Shown: positions 31,250-38,831 of the stretch, piece by piece
How positions within the stretch are numbered: position 1 is the first letter of the stretch
Layout: each line of letters starts with the position of its first letter
Source: Chloroflexota bacterium
Lineage (GTDB): Bacteria; Chloroflexota; Anaerolineae; UBA4142
Reading direction: 5' to 3'
Assembly (NCBI GenBank): GCA_016208315.1
Contig: JACQYF010000001.1
Location: 1 to 64,000 of the forward strand
DNA length: 64,000 nt
The notes under the pieces: model-generated
The model's input: only the letters and a program-made list of their open reading frames with translations
Database searches by the model: none
Told to the model about the DNA's origin: nothing
Program-made: the position numbers and the translations under genes

Positions 31250-33181
31250 ATGAAATTCGAAGCGCAAGCTGAAATCCAACAAAAACTCGACACCCTGCCG
31301 ATGGGTCCCGGCGTTTACCTGATGAAGGATGAACGCGACGAGATCATTTACGTCGGCAAAGCCATCAACCTGCGCAGCCGCGTCCGGTCGTATTTCCACG
31401 CGCCCAACGAGTCCGATTACAAAACCGTGCGCCTTGTCGAGCGCATCCGCAATATCGAGTTCATCATCACCGAATCGGAACTGGAAGCCCTCGTCCTCGA
31501 ATGCAACCTCATCAAGAAATACAAGCCGCATTTCAACATCCGCCTCAAGGACGACAAGCGCTATCCCTACATCAAAGTGACGTGGCAGGAGCCGTTCCCC
31601 AAAGTGTTCCTCACGCGCCGCATGGACAACGACGGCGCGCGCTACTTTGGCCCGTTCACCGCCGTCTGGGCCGTCCACGAAACCCTCGACACGCTCCGCA
31701 AAGTGTTTCCGTACCTCACCTGCGACCGCGACATCACCGGCAAGGACCACCGCGCGTGCTTGTACTACGACATCGGCTTATGCCTCGCGCCCTGCATCGG
31801 CGCGGCTTCGCGCGACGAATACCGCGCGATGATTGATCGTCTCTGCCTATTCCTCGAAGGCAAAGCCGAAGAGGTTACCGCCGCGATTCGCGCCAAATTG
31901 GACGAGGCGGTGCAGAAGCTCGAGTTCGAGCGCGCGGCGCGCTACCGCGACCAACTGCAGGCGCTCGCGCGCATTGCCGAACATCAAAAAGTCGTTTCGG
32001 TCGCGACGGTGGACCAGGACGTGATCGCGTTCGCGCAGGAGGACGGCGACGCGTGCGTCCAGGTGTTTTTCGTGCGCGGCGGCAAGCTGCTTGGGCGCGA
32101 ATTCTTCGTGCTGGAAGGAACCGAGGGCGAGAACGCGGAACACGTGCTATCGTCCTTCGTCAAACAATTCTACGACGAAGCGGCCTCCATCCCGCCGGAA
32201 ATCGTGCTGCCCGAGGATATTGACGAAGCCAAGATCATCGAGACGTGGCTGCAGAGCCGGCGCGGGCAGACGGTAATGATTCAGGTCCCGCATCAGGGGC
32301 TTGGCAAAGAACTGGTGGACATGGCCGCGGAAAACGCCAAGGCGACGCTGGTGAGTCTCAAGGCGCAGTGGCTGGCGGACGAAAACAAGCAAATGAGCGC
32401 GGTCGCCGAATTGCAGGAGGCGCTGCGGCTCGACAATCCGCCGCTGCGGATGGAGTGCTACGACATTTCGAATACGCAGGGCACGAATTCCGTCGGCGCG
32501 ATGGTGGTCTTTGAGCGCGGCGCGGCGAAAAAGAGCGATTACCGCAAATTCAAGATCAAGACCGTAGAGGGCGCGAACGATTTTGCAAGTCTGCAAGAAG
32601 TGCTGCGGCGGCGCTTCAAGCGATTGGTGGACGCGAAAGAGGAAGAGCACGCAGCGGAGAGCGCGGGAGAGGGGGAGACCGTAGGGAGCGTTCGCCGTAA
32701 CGCTCCCGACGTTCGCCGTAACGCTCAGTTGCCCGGCAAAGATGAGTCGTGGAAACGCATTCCCGATCTCGTCATCATTGACGGCGGCAAGGGGCAGTTG
32801 AGCGCGGCGCACGAGGTGTTTCGCGACCTGGGCATCGAAGGCGTCAACCTGATCAGTCTCGCCAAGCAAGAGGAACAAGTATTCGTGCTCAATCGCCCGG
32901 ACTCGCTGCGGCTCGGCAAATCCTCTGAGGCGCTCAAACTCTTGCAGCGCATCCGCGACGAGGCGCACCGCTTTGGCATCACCTACCATCGCAATCTGCG
33001 CGCCAAACGCGGCCTGGCCTCGCAGCTCGATTCGATCCCCGGCATCGGCCCGCGCCGCCGCCGCGCGTTGCTCGCGCGCTTTGGCTCGCTCGACAAAATC
33101 CGCGAAGCATCGGTCGAGGAACTCGCGACCGTCGAAGGCATGTCAAGGTCGGCGGCGAAGAAATTGAAAGATATGCTGTGA
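31250..33181 (+). CDS. uvrC: UvrABC excinuclease subunit C with repeat-derived insertion
   Basis: 643 residues from ATG 31250. GIY-YIG endonuclease domain (PMGPGVYLMKDERDEIIYVG), Cys-rich segment, UVR motif (LEFERAARYRDQLQALARI), RNase-H-like C-terminal nuclease (MECYDISNTQGTNSVGAMVV, DLVIIDGGKGQLSAA) and paired HhH motifs (LDSIPGIGPRRRRALLARF). It makes the incisions in nucleotide excision repair. Between RRFKRLVDAKEE and the PDLVIIDGGKGQ motif about 45 extra residues occur, including SVRRNAPDVRRNAQ encoded by a duplicated hairpin element (32681-32727). The promoter lies 8 nt from ATG. Confidence 0.95.
   Translation: MKFEAQAEIQQKLDTLPMGPGVYLMKDERDEIIYVGKAINLRSRVRSYFHAPNESDYKTVRLVERIRNIEFIITESELEALVLECNLIKKYKPHFNIRLKDDKRYPYIKVTWQEPFPKVFLTRRMDNDGARYFGPFTAVWAVHETLDTLRKVFPYLTCDRDITGKDHRACLYYDIGLCLAPCIGAASRDEYRAMIDRLCLFLEGKAEEVTAAIRAKLDEAVQKLEFERAARYRDQLQALARIAEHQKVVSVATVDQDVIAFAQEDGDACVQVFFVRGGKLLGREFFVLEGTEGENAEHVLSSFVKQFYDEAASIPPEIVLPEDIDEAKIIETWLQSRRGQTVMIQVPHQGLGKELVDMAAENAKATLVSLKAQWLADENKQMSAVAELQEALRLDNPPLRMECYDISNTQGTNSVGAMVVFERGAAKKSDYRKFKIKTVEGANDFASLQEVLRRRFKRLVDAKEEEHAAESAGEGETVGSVRRNAPDVRRNAQLPGKDESWKRIPDLVIIDGGKGQLSAAHEVFRDLGIEGVNLISLAKQEEQVFVLNRPDSLRLGKSSEALKLLQRIRDEAHRFGITYHRNLRAKRGLASQLDSIPGIGPRRRRALLARFGSLDKIREASVEELATVEGMSRSAAKKLKDML
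32681..32727. repeat. Hairpin repeat inside uvrC
   Basis: GTAGGGAGCGTT-CGCCGT-AACGCTCCC is a 9-bp stem; the right part GTTCGCCGTAACGCTC is then repeated. It is in frame and translated. Confidence 0.8.
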
Positions 33182-33205
33182 GGCGTGAGGCGTGTTTGCT
33201 GAAGA

Positions 33206-33234
33206 TTGACAGGGCAATGGAGTGATGCTAGAAT
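33206..33234 (+). promoter_or_regulatory. Promoter of the BrnA/CopG-like antitoxin gene
   Basis: TTGACA (33206-33211), a 17-bp spacer and TAGAAT (33229-33234). Confidence 0.75.
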
Positions 33235-33258
33235 GCTCTCGGAAAGAGAGACCGCCTC

Positions 33259-33327
33259 GTGGATATCGTCGCCGTAGACATTCTTGATGAGGACAAGTTA
33301 AAACGCAAGCGCTATGCCAAGAAATAA
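33259..33327 (+). CDS. Possible 22-residue leader peptide overlapping the antitoxin start
   Basis: GTG 33259, preceded by a GGAAAGAGAG stretch, opens a frame VDIVAVDILDEDKLKRKRYA ending with KK at TAA 33327. The next gene's ATG (33314) lies inside it. It is the first frame after a good promoter, so it may couple translation or be the vestigial end of a lost partner gene. Low confidence because of its length. Confidence 0.3.
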   Translation: MDIVAVDILDEDKLKRKRYAKK

Positions 33328-33586
33328 GAAGCAACGCGATCCGCTGCCGGAGCGTTTCGCAACCGACGAGGAGTTTGAGCAATTCTGGGATACGCACAGT
33401 CTAGCGGATTACCCCGATGCTTGGCGTGAGGTTCAGTTCAACGTGATGTTGACGCCACGCAAACTGACTGTGCCACTTGAACCTGACTTGGCACGTGAAA
33501 TTCAGGAACGAGCGCTCCAAGAAGGAGTACCGGTGAAAGTGCTGGTCAATCGTTGGCTCAAACAGCAGTTGCAGCGCGCGGCATAG
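33314..33586 (+). CDS. BrnA/CopG-type antitoxin-like protein
   Basis: 90 residues. DPLPERFATDEEFEQFWDTH followed by SLADYPD is the signature of CopG/BrnA-like antitoxins, and the C-terminal KLTVPLEPDLAREIQERALQ plus VPVKVLVNRWLKQQL forms the ribbon-helix-helix DNA-binding part. No recognisable toxin gene is adjacent; only tiny frames flank it. It therefore looks like an orphan. A terminator hairpin follows at 33644. Confidence 0.75.
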   Translation: MPRNKKQRDPLPERFATDEEFEQFWDTHSLADYPDAWREVQFNVMLTPRKLTVPLEPDLAREIQERALQEGVPVKVLVNRWLKQQLQRAA

Positions 33587-33643
33587 TGACGATCGCTTAT
33601 GTTGAATGTCTATGCGGAATTGGGGAGCCGATACCCCCGTGAA

Positions 33644-33673
33644 CACGCGAGCAGCGTCGCTCGCGTGCTTTTG
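33644..33673 (+). terminator. Rho-independent terminator after the antitoxin-like gene
   Basis: CACGCGAGC / GCTCGCGTG stem with a 6-nt loop followed by CTTTTGT, 57 nt after the stop. Confidence 0.8.
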
Positions 33674-33687
33674 TATCTGAGATTCCC

Positions 33688-35511
33688 ATGATTCCCGTCG
33701 AACGCCTGAAAACCATTCCTCTCTTTGCCGGTTTGGACGACGAGCAACTGGCTCGCCTCGCGCCGCTCTTTCACCATGCCCATCACAAGATCGGCGACAT
33801 TCTCACGCGGCAGGGCGATCCCGGCGACGCGTTCTTTGTGCTCGAAAACGGCATCCTGCGCGTGCGCTATATTGACGCGAAGGACGTCGAGCGCGTGCTC
33901 GGCTATTTGAATGCCCCCGCGTTTTTCGGCGAGACCTCCCTTTTCACCGGCCTACATCGCGATGTGACGATTGACGTCTTTTCGAACGAGGCCGACCTAC
34001 TCAAATTGCCCAAGAACGAGTTCGACGAGCTGCTCAACGCGCATCCCGAGATCAGAGAAGCGCTCAGCATTCGCCCGGAAGTTCAGCAAAAACTCGCCAA
34101 ACGGCTATTCCCGTGGCTCTCCGCCGGCGAGATCGTCTTGGTGAATACGCGCCGCCATTGGTATGCCTTAGCCAAACGCCTCGTCATCCCAACCTTGATC
34201 GCCGTCGCCCTATTGACCGCCGCGCTGGTCGTTCACCAGTTCCTCGATCCGACGGGCAGCGATCCGCGCGCGGCGGAGAATATTTTTTCGACGATCAGCA
34301 CCGTGTTGCTCCTGCTCGGCTTGGGATGGAGCTTGCTGGCGGGCGCGTGGCTTGGCCTCGATTGGAGCAACGACCATTACGTCGTCACCAACAAGCGCGT
34401 CGTCCATATCGAAAAGGTTGTCTTTTTCTTCGACGAGCGCGAGGAAGCATTGATCGAACAGGTCACGAACGTCGTCGAGCGCGGCACGGGCTGGGCGCAA
34501 AAAATATTCGACTTTACCAATCTGCGCGTCGAAACCATGGGCCGCCAGATTGACGTGAACTTTGATTACGCGCCGCGTTCCGAGCGGATTCGGGAGCGTA
34601 TTTTCGAGCAGATCAATCGCCTCAAGGACCGCGCCGCGCTGGAGAAACGCGAGCGCATGCGCGCGGGCATCCGCGAGGACCTTTGGCAGCGCCTCGCGCC
34701 CGCCGACATCACCGGCAAGGCACTGATTCCGCCGCCTCCGCCCGCGCCCGCGCCGCCGCCGCCCAAGACCATCCGCCGCGTGCGCTTCAGCCCCGTCGGT
34801 CAGCGTTTGAACGAGATGTTTGGGCTGGAGGTCGAAGGGCCGCACCAGATCACCTGGCGCAAGCATTGGTTCGTCTTGATCGAGCGCGTGGACGAGCCGC
34901 TCGTCGCGGTGGCGATCCTGCTCGTCATTGCTTTCATCCACATTGCCGGCATCATTCCGGTGCGGGTCCTCGGGCCGCTCATCCTATCGCTGACCACGCA
35001 ATTGTTGCTCGTCGCGATCTGGTTCATTCTTTTGCTGCTCGCCGGGTTTTGGTTGTGGTATATGTACGAAGATTGGAAAAACGACATTTACCGCGTCACC
35101 GACGATCGCATCGTAGATATCGAGCGCAGCCCGCTGGGGATCGAAATCAAGCAGAGCGAGACGACATTGGATCGCGTCCAGGATATTTCGTATGTTCGGC
35201 AGGGCGTTCTCGCCATGATTTTCAACTTTGGCGATCTCGTCATCGAAACGGCGGGCGCGGGCAAATTCGTCTTTTACGACATCCGCGATCCGCAGGGTGC
35301 GATTCAGGAAATCTTTCGGCGCCGCGACGTCCACAAATCGGGCCAGCAGCGCGAGCAGGCCAGGCAGGAACGCCGCGAATTCCTCGATTGGTTCATGGAG
35401 TACCATCGTTTCTTGCTTGAGCAAGGCGAGCTTCATCCCCTGAAACCCCGCGCCGCCGAGCCGCCCGCGCCCGAAGAAAGGTCGAACGATGGCGATGGCG
35501 AAATTCGATAA
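33688..35511 (+). CDS. Cyclic-nucleotide-binding domain protein with two membrane-linked PH-like domains
   Basis: 607 residues. Residues 1-125 form a cNMP-binding domain (LFAGLDDEQLARLAPLFHHA, GDILTRQGDPGDAFFVLENG, FFGETSLFTGLHRDVT); the usual RTA phosphate-binding residues are replaced by HRDV, so cNMP binding is doubtful. Then come two membrane helices, a bacterial PH-like domain (YVVTNKRVVHIEKVVFFFDE), a Pro-rich linker, two more helices and a second PH-like domain (YRVTDDRIVDIERSPLGIEI, VQDISYVRQGVLAMIFNFGD). The C-terminus is charged. It probably acts as a membrane-anchored sensor or scaffold. The DUF58 gene starts 8 nt downstream. Confidence 0.8.
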   Translation: MIPVERLKTIPLFAGLDDEQLARLAPLFHHAHHKIGDILTRQGDPGDAFFVLENGILRVRYIDAKDVERVLGYLNAPAFFGETSLFTGLHRDVTIDVFSNEADLLKLPKNEFDELLNAHPEIREALSIRPEVQQKLAKRLFPWLSAGEIVLVNTRRHWYALAKRLVIPTLIAVALLTAALVVHQFLDPTGSDPRAAENIFSTISTVLLLLGLGWSLLAGAWLGLDWSNDHYVVTNKRVVHIEKVVFFFDEREEALIEQVTNVVERGTGWAQKIFDFTNLRVETMGRQIDVNFDYAPRSERIRERIFEQINRLKDRAALEKRERMRAGIREDLWQRLAPADITGKALIPPPPPAPAPPPPKTIRRVRFSPVGQRLNEMFGLEVEGPHQITWRKHWFVLIERVDEPLVAVAILLVIAFIHIAGIIPVRVLGPLILSLTTQLLLVAIWFILLLLAGFWLWYMYEDWKNDIYRVTDDRIVDIERSPLGIEIKQSETTLDRVQDISYVRQGVLAMIFNFGDLVIETAGAGKFVFYDIRDPQGAIQEIFRRRDVHKSGQQREQARQERREFLDWFMEYHRFLLEQGELHPLKPRAAEPPAPEERSNDGDGEIR

Positions 35512-35519
35512 AGTGTTCC

Positions 35520-36848
35520 ATGCAGTTTTTCAGTTCTCTCCGTAAACGCGAACTTTGGATTCCCACGCGCGCCGGCGCGATCCGCATCACGGTGCGGCAG
35601 TGGCCGCTCGTGATCGCGTGGCTGCTGCTGGCCGGCTTCGGCTATCAGACCGGGCACGCGATTTTCTTTCGGCTCACCTATCTCATCCTCGCCATCCTGG
35701 CCTTCTCTCTTTTTTGGGCCGCGTACAGCGTTTTCACCTTTCGACTCGAACGCAAGGTGATCACGCCGCGCACGCAGGTCGGGCGCGTGGCGGAGGAACG
35801 CTTCCTCGCCCACAACACCGGCAGGTTTTCCAAAATCTGGATCGAGCTGGTGGATGCCTCGGAATTGCCGGCGCACCGCGTGAGCCGCGTCCTCAACGCG
35901 CTCAAAGCGCGCGCGCGCTGGGGCTGGAGCGTGCGTACCCTGTGCCGCCGCCGCGGGCGCTTTTACCTCGGACCGATCACGATCGCGAGCGGCGACCCGT
36001 TCGGCATTTTCACGATTTACCGCCGCCTGGCGAATACGACGACGACCCTCACCATTTTCCCCGCGACCGTTGATTTGGCGACGTTCGCGCCGCCCACGGG
36101 CCAACTCTCGGGCGGCGATGCGCTCCACCGCCGCACGCACCACACGACGACGAACGTCGCGGGCACGCGCGAGTACGCGCCCGGCGACTCGTTCAATCGC
36201 ATCCATTGGAGTTCGACCGCGCGGATGGACCGCTTGATCGTCAAAGAGTTTGAACTGGATCCCGCGGCGGACGTGTGGATTTTCCTCGATCTGGAGCGGG
36301 GCGTGCAAGCGGGGCAGTGGTGGGAAGAGAACTGGGACTCGCGCGATCTATCGTCGCTCTGGTTCGCCGACCAACAATTGCGCCTGCCGCCAAACACGGA
36401 AGAGTACATCGTGACGATGGCCGCCTCCATCGCCAAATATTTCTTGCGCAAGCAGCGCGCGGTCGGCATGGTCGCTTACGGCGACCAGCGCGAGATCGTG
36501 CAGCCGGATCGCGGCGAACGCCAAGTGAATCGCCTGATGGAAGTGTTGTCGGTTTTGCGGGGCGAAGGGAGCATGCCGTTCAGCCATGTACTGGGAGTCG
36601 AGAGCGCGCGCCTGGGACGCAACATCACGCTGATCGCGATCACGCCGTCCGCCGAACTCGAATGGGTCAAAGCCGCGCGCGAGATCAAACGCCGCGGCCT
36701 CCGCACCATTTCCGTCATCGCCGACCCCAACACCTTCGGCGGTCGCGGCGAAACCGCCGGTGCCGCGGCGGAGTTGGCCGCGAGCGGGATTCCTGTCTAT
36801 GTTATCCGTGAAGGAGATGACCTAAGTAATGCCCTGAGTCATCAGTAG
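35520..36848 (+). CDS. DUF58 domain protein
   Basis: 442 residues. Two N-terminal membrane helices (about 36-75), a beta-rich extracytoplasmic or linker region with GRFYLGPITIASGDPFGIF, then the DUF58/vWA-like core: TREYAPGDSFNRIHWSSTAR and ELDPAADVWIFLDLE. DUF58 proteins usually partner MoxR AAA+ ATPases and sometimes transglutaminase-like proteins; none is adjacent. It is probably cotranscribed with the PH-like protein upstream. Function uncertain. Confidence 0.87.
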   Translation: MQFFSSLRKRELWIPTRAGAIRITVRQWPLVIAWLLLAGFGYQTGHAIFFRLTYLILAILAFSLFWAAYSVFTFRLERKVITPRTQVGRVAEERFLAHNTGRFSKIWIELVDASELPAHRVSRVLNALKARARWGWSVRTLCRRRGRFYLGPITIASGDPFGIFTIYRRLANTTTTLTIFPATVDLATFAPPTGQLSGGDALHRRTHHTTTNVAGTREYAPGDSFNRIHWSSTARMDRLIVKEFELDPAADVWIFLDLERGVQAGQWWEENWDSRDLSSLWFADQQLRLPPNTEEYIVTMAASIAKYFLRKQRAVGMVAYGDQREIVQPDRGERQVNRLMEVLSVLRGEGSMPFSHVLGVESARLGRNITLIAITPSAELEWVKAAREIKRRGLRTISVIADPNTFGGRGETAGAAAELAASGIPVYVIREGDDLSNALSHQ

Positions 36849-36870
36849 TTTTTGGCTTGCACACGCAATG

Positions 36871-36879
36871 TGATATAAT
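36871..36879 (+). promoter_or_regulatory. Extended -10 promoter of the McrBC island
   Basis: TGATATAAT: TG-N-TATAAT with TATAAT at 36874-36879. A weak -35 candidate TTTGGC lies 17 bp upstream (36851-36856). The leader to ATG 37029 is about 145 nt long. Confidence 0.55.
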
Positions 36880-36967
36880 CGGAGTAGAGGATTTTCCGAT
36901 TCCTGTGTATTTCGCCAGAGGTGGCGAAGATGCAACGCAGCAAAGCGAAGCAGAGGAACCTAACAGT

Positions 36968-37005
36968 AGCCCGGCGTGGATTGAAACGTCGGGCTTTGTC
37001 TTTTG
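36968..37005 (+). terminator. Terminator-like hairpin in the leader of the XRE gene
   Basis: AGCCCG and CGGGCT arms around a 16-nt loop, then TTGTCTTTTGTC. Located between the promoter and the XRE gene, it could attenuate the whole restriction operon. Confidence 0.5.
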
Positions 37006-37028
37006 TCGGGAATATCCGACATCCAATT

Positions 37029-37229
37029 ATGGCTCGCTTTGGTGCTGCGTTGCGGGAAAGACGAAAGCAGCAGGGTATGACGCAAGCTGAGCTAGCCGTT
37101 GCTGCTGGCCTGAGTCGTTCCTATCTTTCTGAGGTTGAGTGTGGGCAGGAGAGTATTTCTTTGGAACGAGCAGAGCGGCTAGCCGAGGCCCTCGGCTGCA
37201 AACTGAGTGATTTACTCCAAGGAGATTGA
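37029..37229 (+). CDS. Small XRE-family regulator, controller (C) protein-like
   Basis: 66 residues from ATG 37029. A single helix-turn-helix domain: FGAALRERRKQQGMTQAELA, GLSRSYLSEVECGQESISLE, RAERLAEALGCKLSDLL. Size and placement match controller proteins of restriction-modification systems, which lie directly upstream of the nuclease gene and delay its expression. The mcrB ATG is 3 nt past its TGA, with the ribosome site inside this gene, so translation is coupled. Longer in-frame starts up to 36921 lack a plausible ribosome site. AT-richer than flanking genes. No typical C-box was identified. Confidence 0.75.
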   Translation: MARFGAALRERRKQQGMTQAELAVAAGLSRSYLSEVECGQESISLERAERLAEALGCKLSDLLQGD

Positions 37230-37231
37230 AC

Positions 37232-38830
37232 ATGTTTTATCTCTCGAAAGAGAGCCTCATTGAGTCTACCAAGAGATTGCATGATTCAGGAGCACACGAG
37301 TCATTTCGCAATTATCTTGTTCTGAAGGCGCACGGCTTGAAATTTGGTCATGATAGTTACCTGAGTATTACAACTACGAACACGACGCCGGCACTCCAAC
37401 TGCTTTTTGGGGTTCCTGGTTTGCCAGAGGATGAGCCATTTTACAATCCTCTTCGAAATGAACGACTAAAGCACGATGCTGCCCGAGGCATCATACAGAC
37501 CAACGTTAAGAAATACTTGGATGAAGCCACTAAGACCAAAATGAAATGGCTGGAAGGGCATCAATCTCGGGAACAGGATTGGCTAATCAGATTTAGCGCG
37601 GAATATCCTAATTCGCTTGGTAGGGGTGAGGCTGGACTTGCTGATAAAGATGGTGTTCAACTGACTGTTCACACTCCCAGTTTCGTAATCTGGATGAATA
37701 GGAATAGCGAATGGGAAAGCAGGCCCAACTTTACTTCTCTGTGGATGACCGTGAGAGAATCTCTAAATCTTCATCCGGTCGAAGTCGATTTACTTTTCAC
37801 AAAGGATTCGGATTTTGACCCTGATCCGTTTGTGACGATAGTGCCCGATCGGTCCGAGCTTGTCGAGTTCATCTCAAGGGAAGTTGAGAAAGGCTCTGCA
37901 CGGACGATCCTGAAGTTACCGCAACGTCCTGCGTTTTCAGAGACCAAGATACGACGGATTGTCTCTAGCCATAGCAACACACAGCAGGCTCAGCGTTGGT
38001 GGAGTGCTCAGGATTCAATGAACGAAGCATTGGAGGTATTGCACGAGTCACGTGCATTGTTGCTAGTCGGTCCACCTGGAACTGGGAAAACAAGGTTGGC
38101 GTTTGAGCTAGCCAAGTCCATAATCGGAGAAGATGAAAAACGCCTTCATCTATTTCAATTTCACGCATCTTATGCTTACGAAGATTTCATCGAGGCACTG
38201 AAGCCAGTCCCCATAGGAAGTGGTTTGAGTTTTGAGCCGGTACTTAAACGGTTCGCGCTAGCATGTCAAGTTGGGCGTACTCAAAAGCAAGTTGTCATTC
38301 TAGATGAACTCAATCGGGCAGACGTATCCAAGGTATTTGGAGAGGCCTTTCTGTTAATCGAGCGGGAATACCGAGATGAGAAATACGCGATCCCTCATCT
38401 CTACGATCCGAGTAGAGAATTTTGGATTCCGCCTGATCTCTATGTGATTGCTACGCTCAATGACCTCGACAAGTCAACATACGACCTCGATTTCGCCTTT
38501 CGACGTCGGTTTGGGCAGGTTGATTTGACTCCCAACGCCAACCTGTTAGAAGAAATACTCACGATAGCAGGATGCCAGGACGAGGATTTTATTCGAATAC
38601 TTCGTAGTGCTTTCAATGAGGTACAAACTTACTATCCGTTGGGACACGCCTACTTCAAGTCTGTAAAAGACCGTGAGTCGCTACGATCTACCTACCGACG
38701 CGTGATTCGCCCTACTATTGCGGCGTACTTGGGACTGTATCGAAAGGACGACTTGGTTAGAGTAGACAGTATTTTCAAACGGGTGATTGAGGTACCCACT
38801 TGGGAAGAGTACATTAATGTAGAAGGGTGA
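37232..38830 (+). CDS. mcrB: McrB-type AAA+ nucleotide-binding restriction subunit
   Basis: 532 residues. An N-terminal domain of about 245 residues without a recognised family (GLKFGHDSYLSITTTNTTPA; DPDPFVTIVPDRSELVEFI) is probably the DNA-recognition part. The AAA+ core has Walker A LLVGPPGTGKTRLAFELA, Walker B VVILDELNRADVSKVFGE and the sensor region IATLNDLDKSTYDLDFAFRR, where NDLDKS stands for the MNTADRS signature of McrB GTPases. AGGAG precedes ATG 37232. mcrC follows after 1 nt. In characterised systems McrB translocates along DNA and activates McrC cleavage. Base composition is clearly lower in GC than neighbours. Confidence 0.9.
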   Translation: MFYLSKESLIESTKRLHDSGAHESFRNYLVLKAHGLKFGHDSYLSITTTNTTPALQLLFGVPGLPEDEPFYNPLRNERLKHDAARGIIQTNVKKYLDEATKTKMKWLEGHQSREQDWLIRFSAEYPNSLGRGEAGLADKDGVQLTVHTPSFVIWMNRNSEWESRPNFTSLWMTVRESLNLHPVEVDLLFTKDSDFDPDPFVTIVPDRSELVEFISREVEKGSARTILKLPQRPAFSETKIRRIVSSHSNTQQAQRWWSAQDSMNEALEVLHESRALLLVGPPGTGKTRLAFELAKSIIGEDEKRLHLFQFHASYAYEDFIEALKPVPIGSGLSFEPVLKRFALACQVGRTQKQVVILDELNRADVSKVFGEAFLLIEREYRDEKYAIPHLYDPSREFWIPPDLYVIATLNDLDKSTYDLDFAFRRRFGQVDLTPNANLLEEILTIAGCQDEDFIRILRSAFNEVQTYYPLGHAYFKSVKDRESLRSTYRRVIRPTIAAYLGLYRKDDLVRVDSIFKRVIEVPTWEEYINVEG

Positions 38831-38831
38831 G

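Noticed and set aside
33588-33690. Short frames after the antitoxin-like gene as a possible toxin
   Set aside because: Only 18-30 codons, no toxin motif, and a terminator hairpin lies inside them.
36976-36987. GTGGATTGAAAC, identical to the 3' end of some CRISPR repeats
   Set aside because: Single copy, no second repeat or spacers, no cas genes; it forms the loop of a terminator-like hairpin upstream of the XRE gene.
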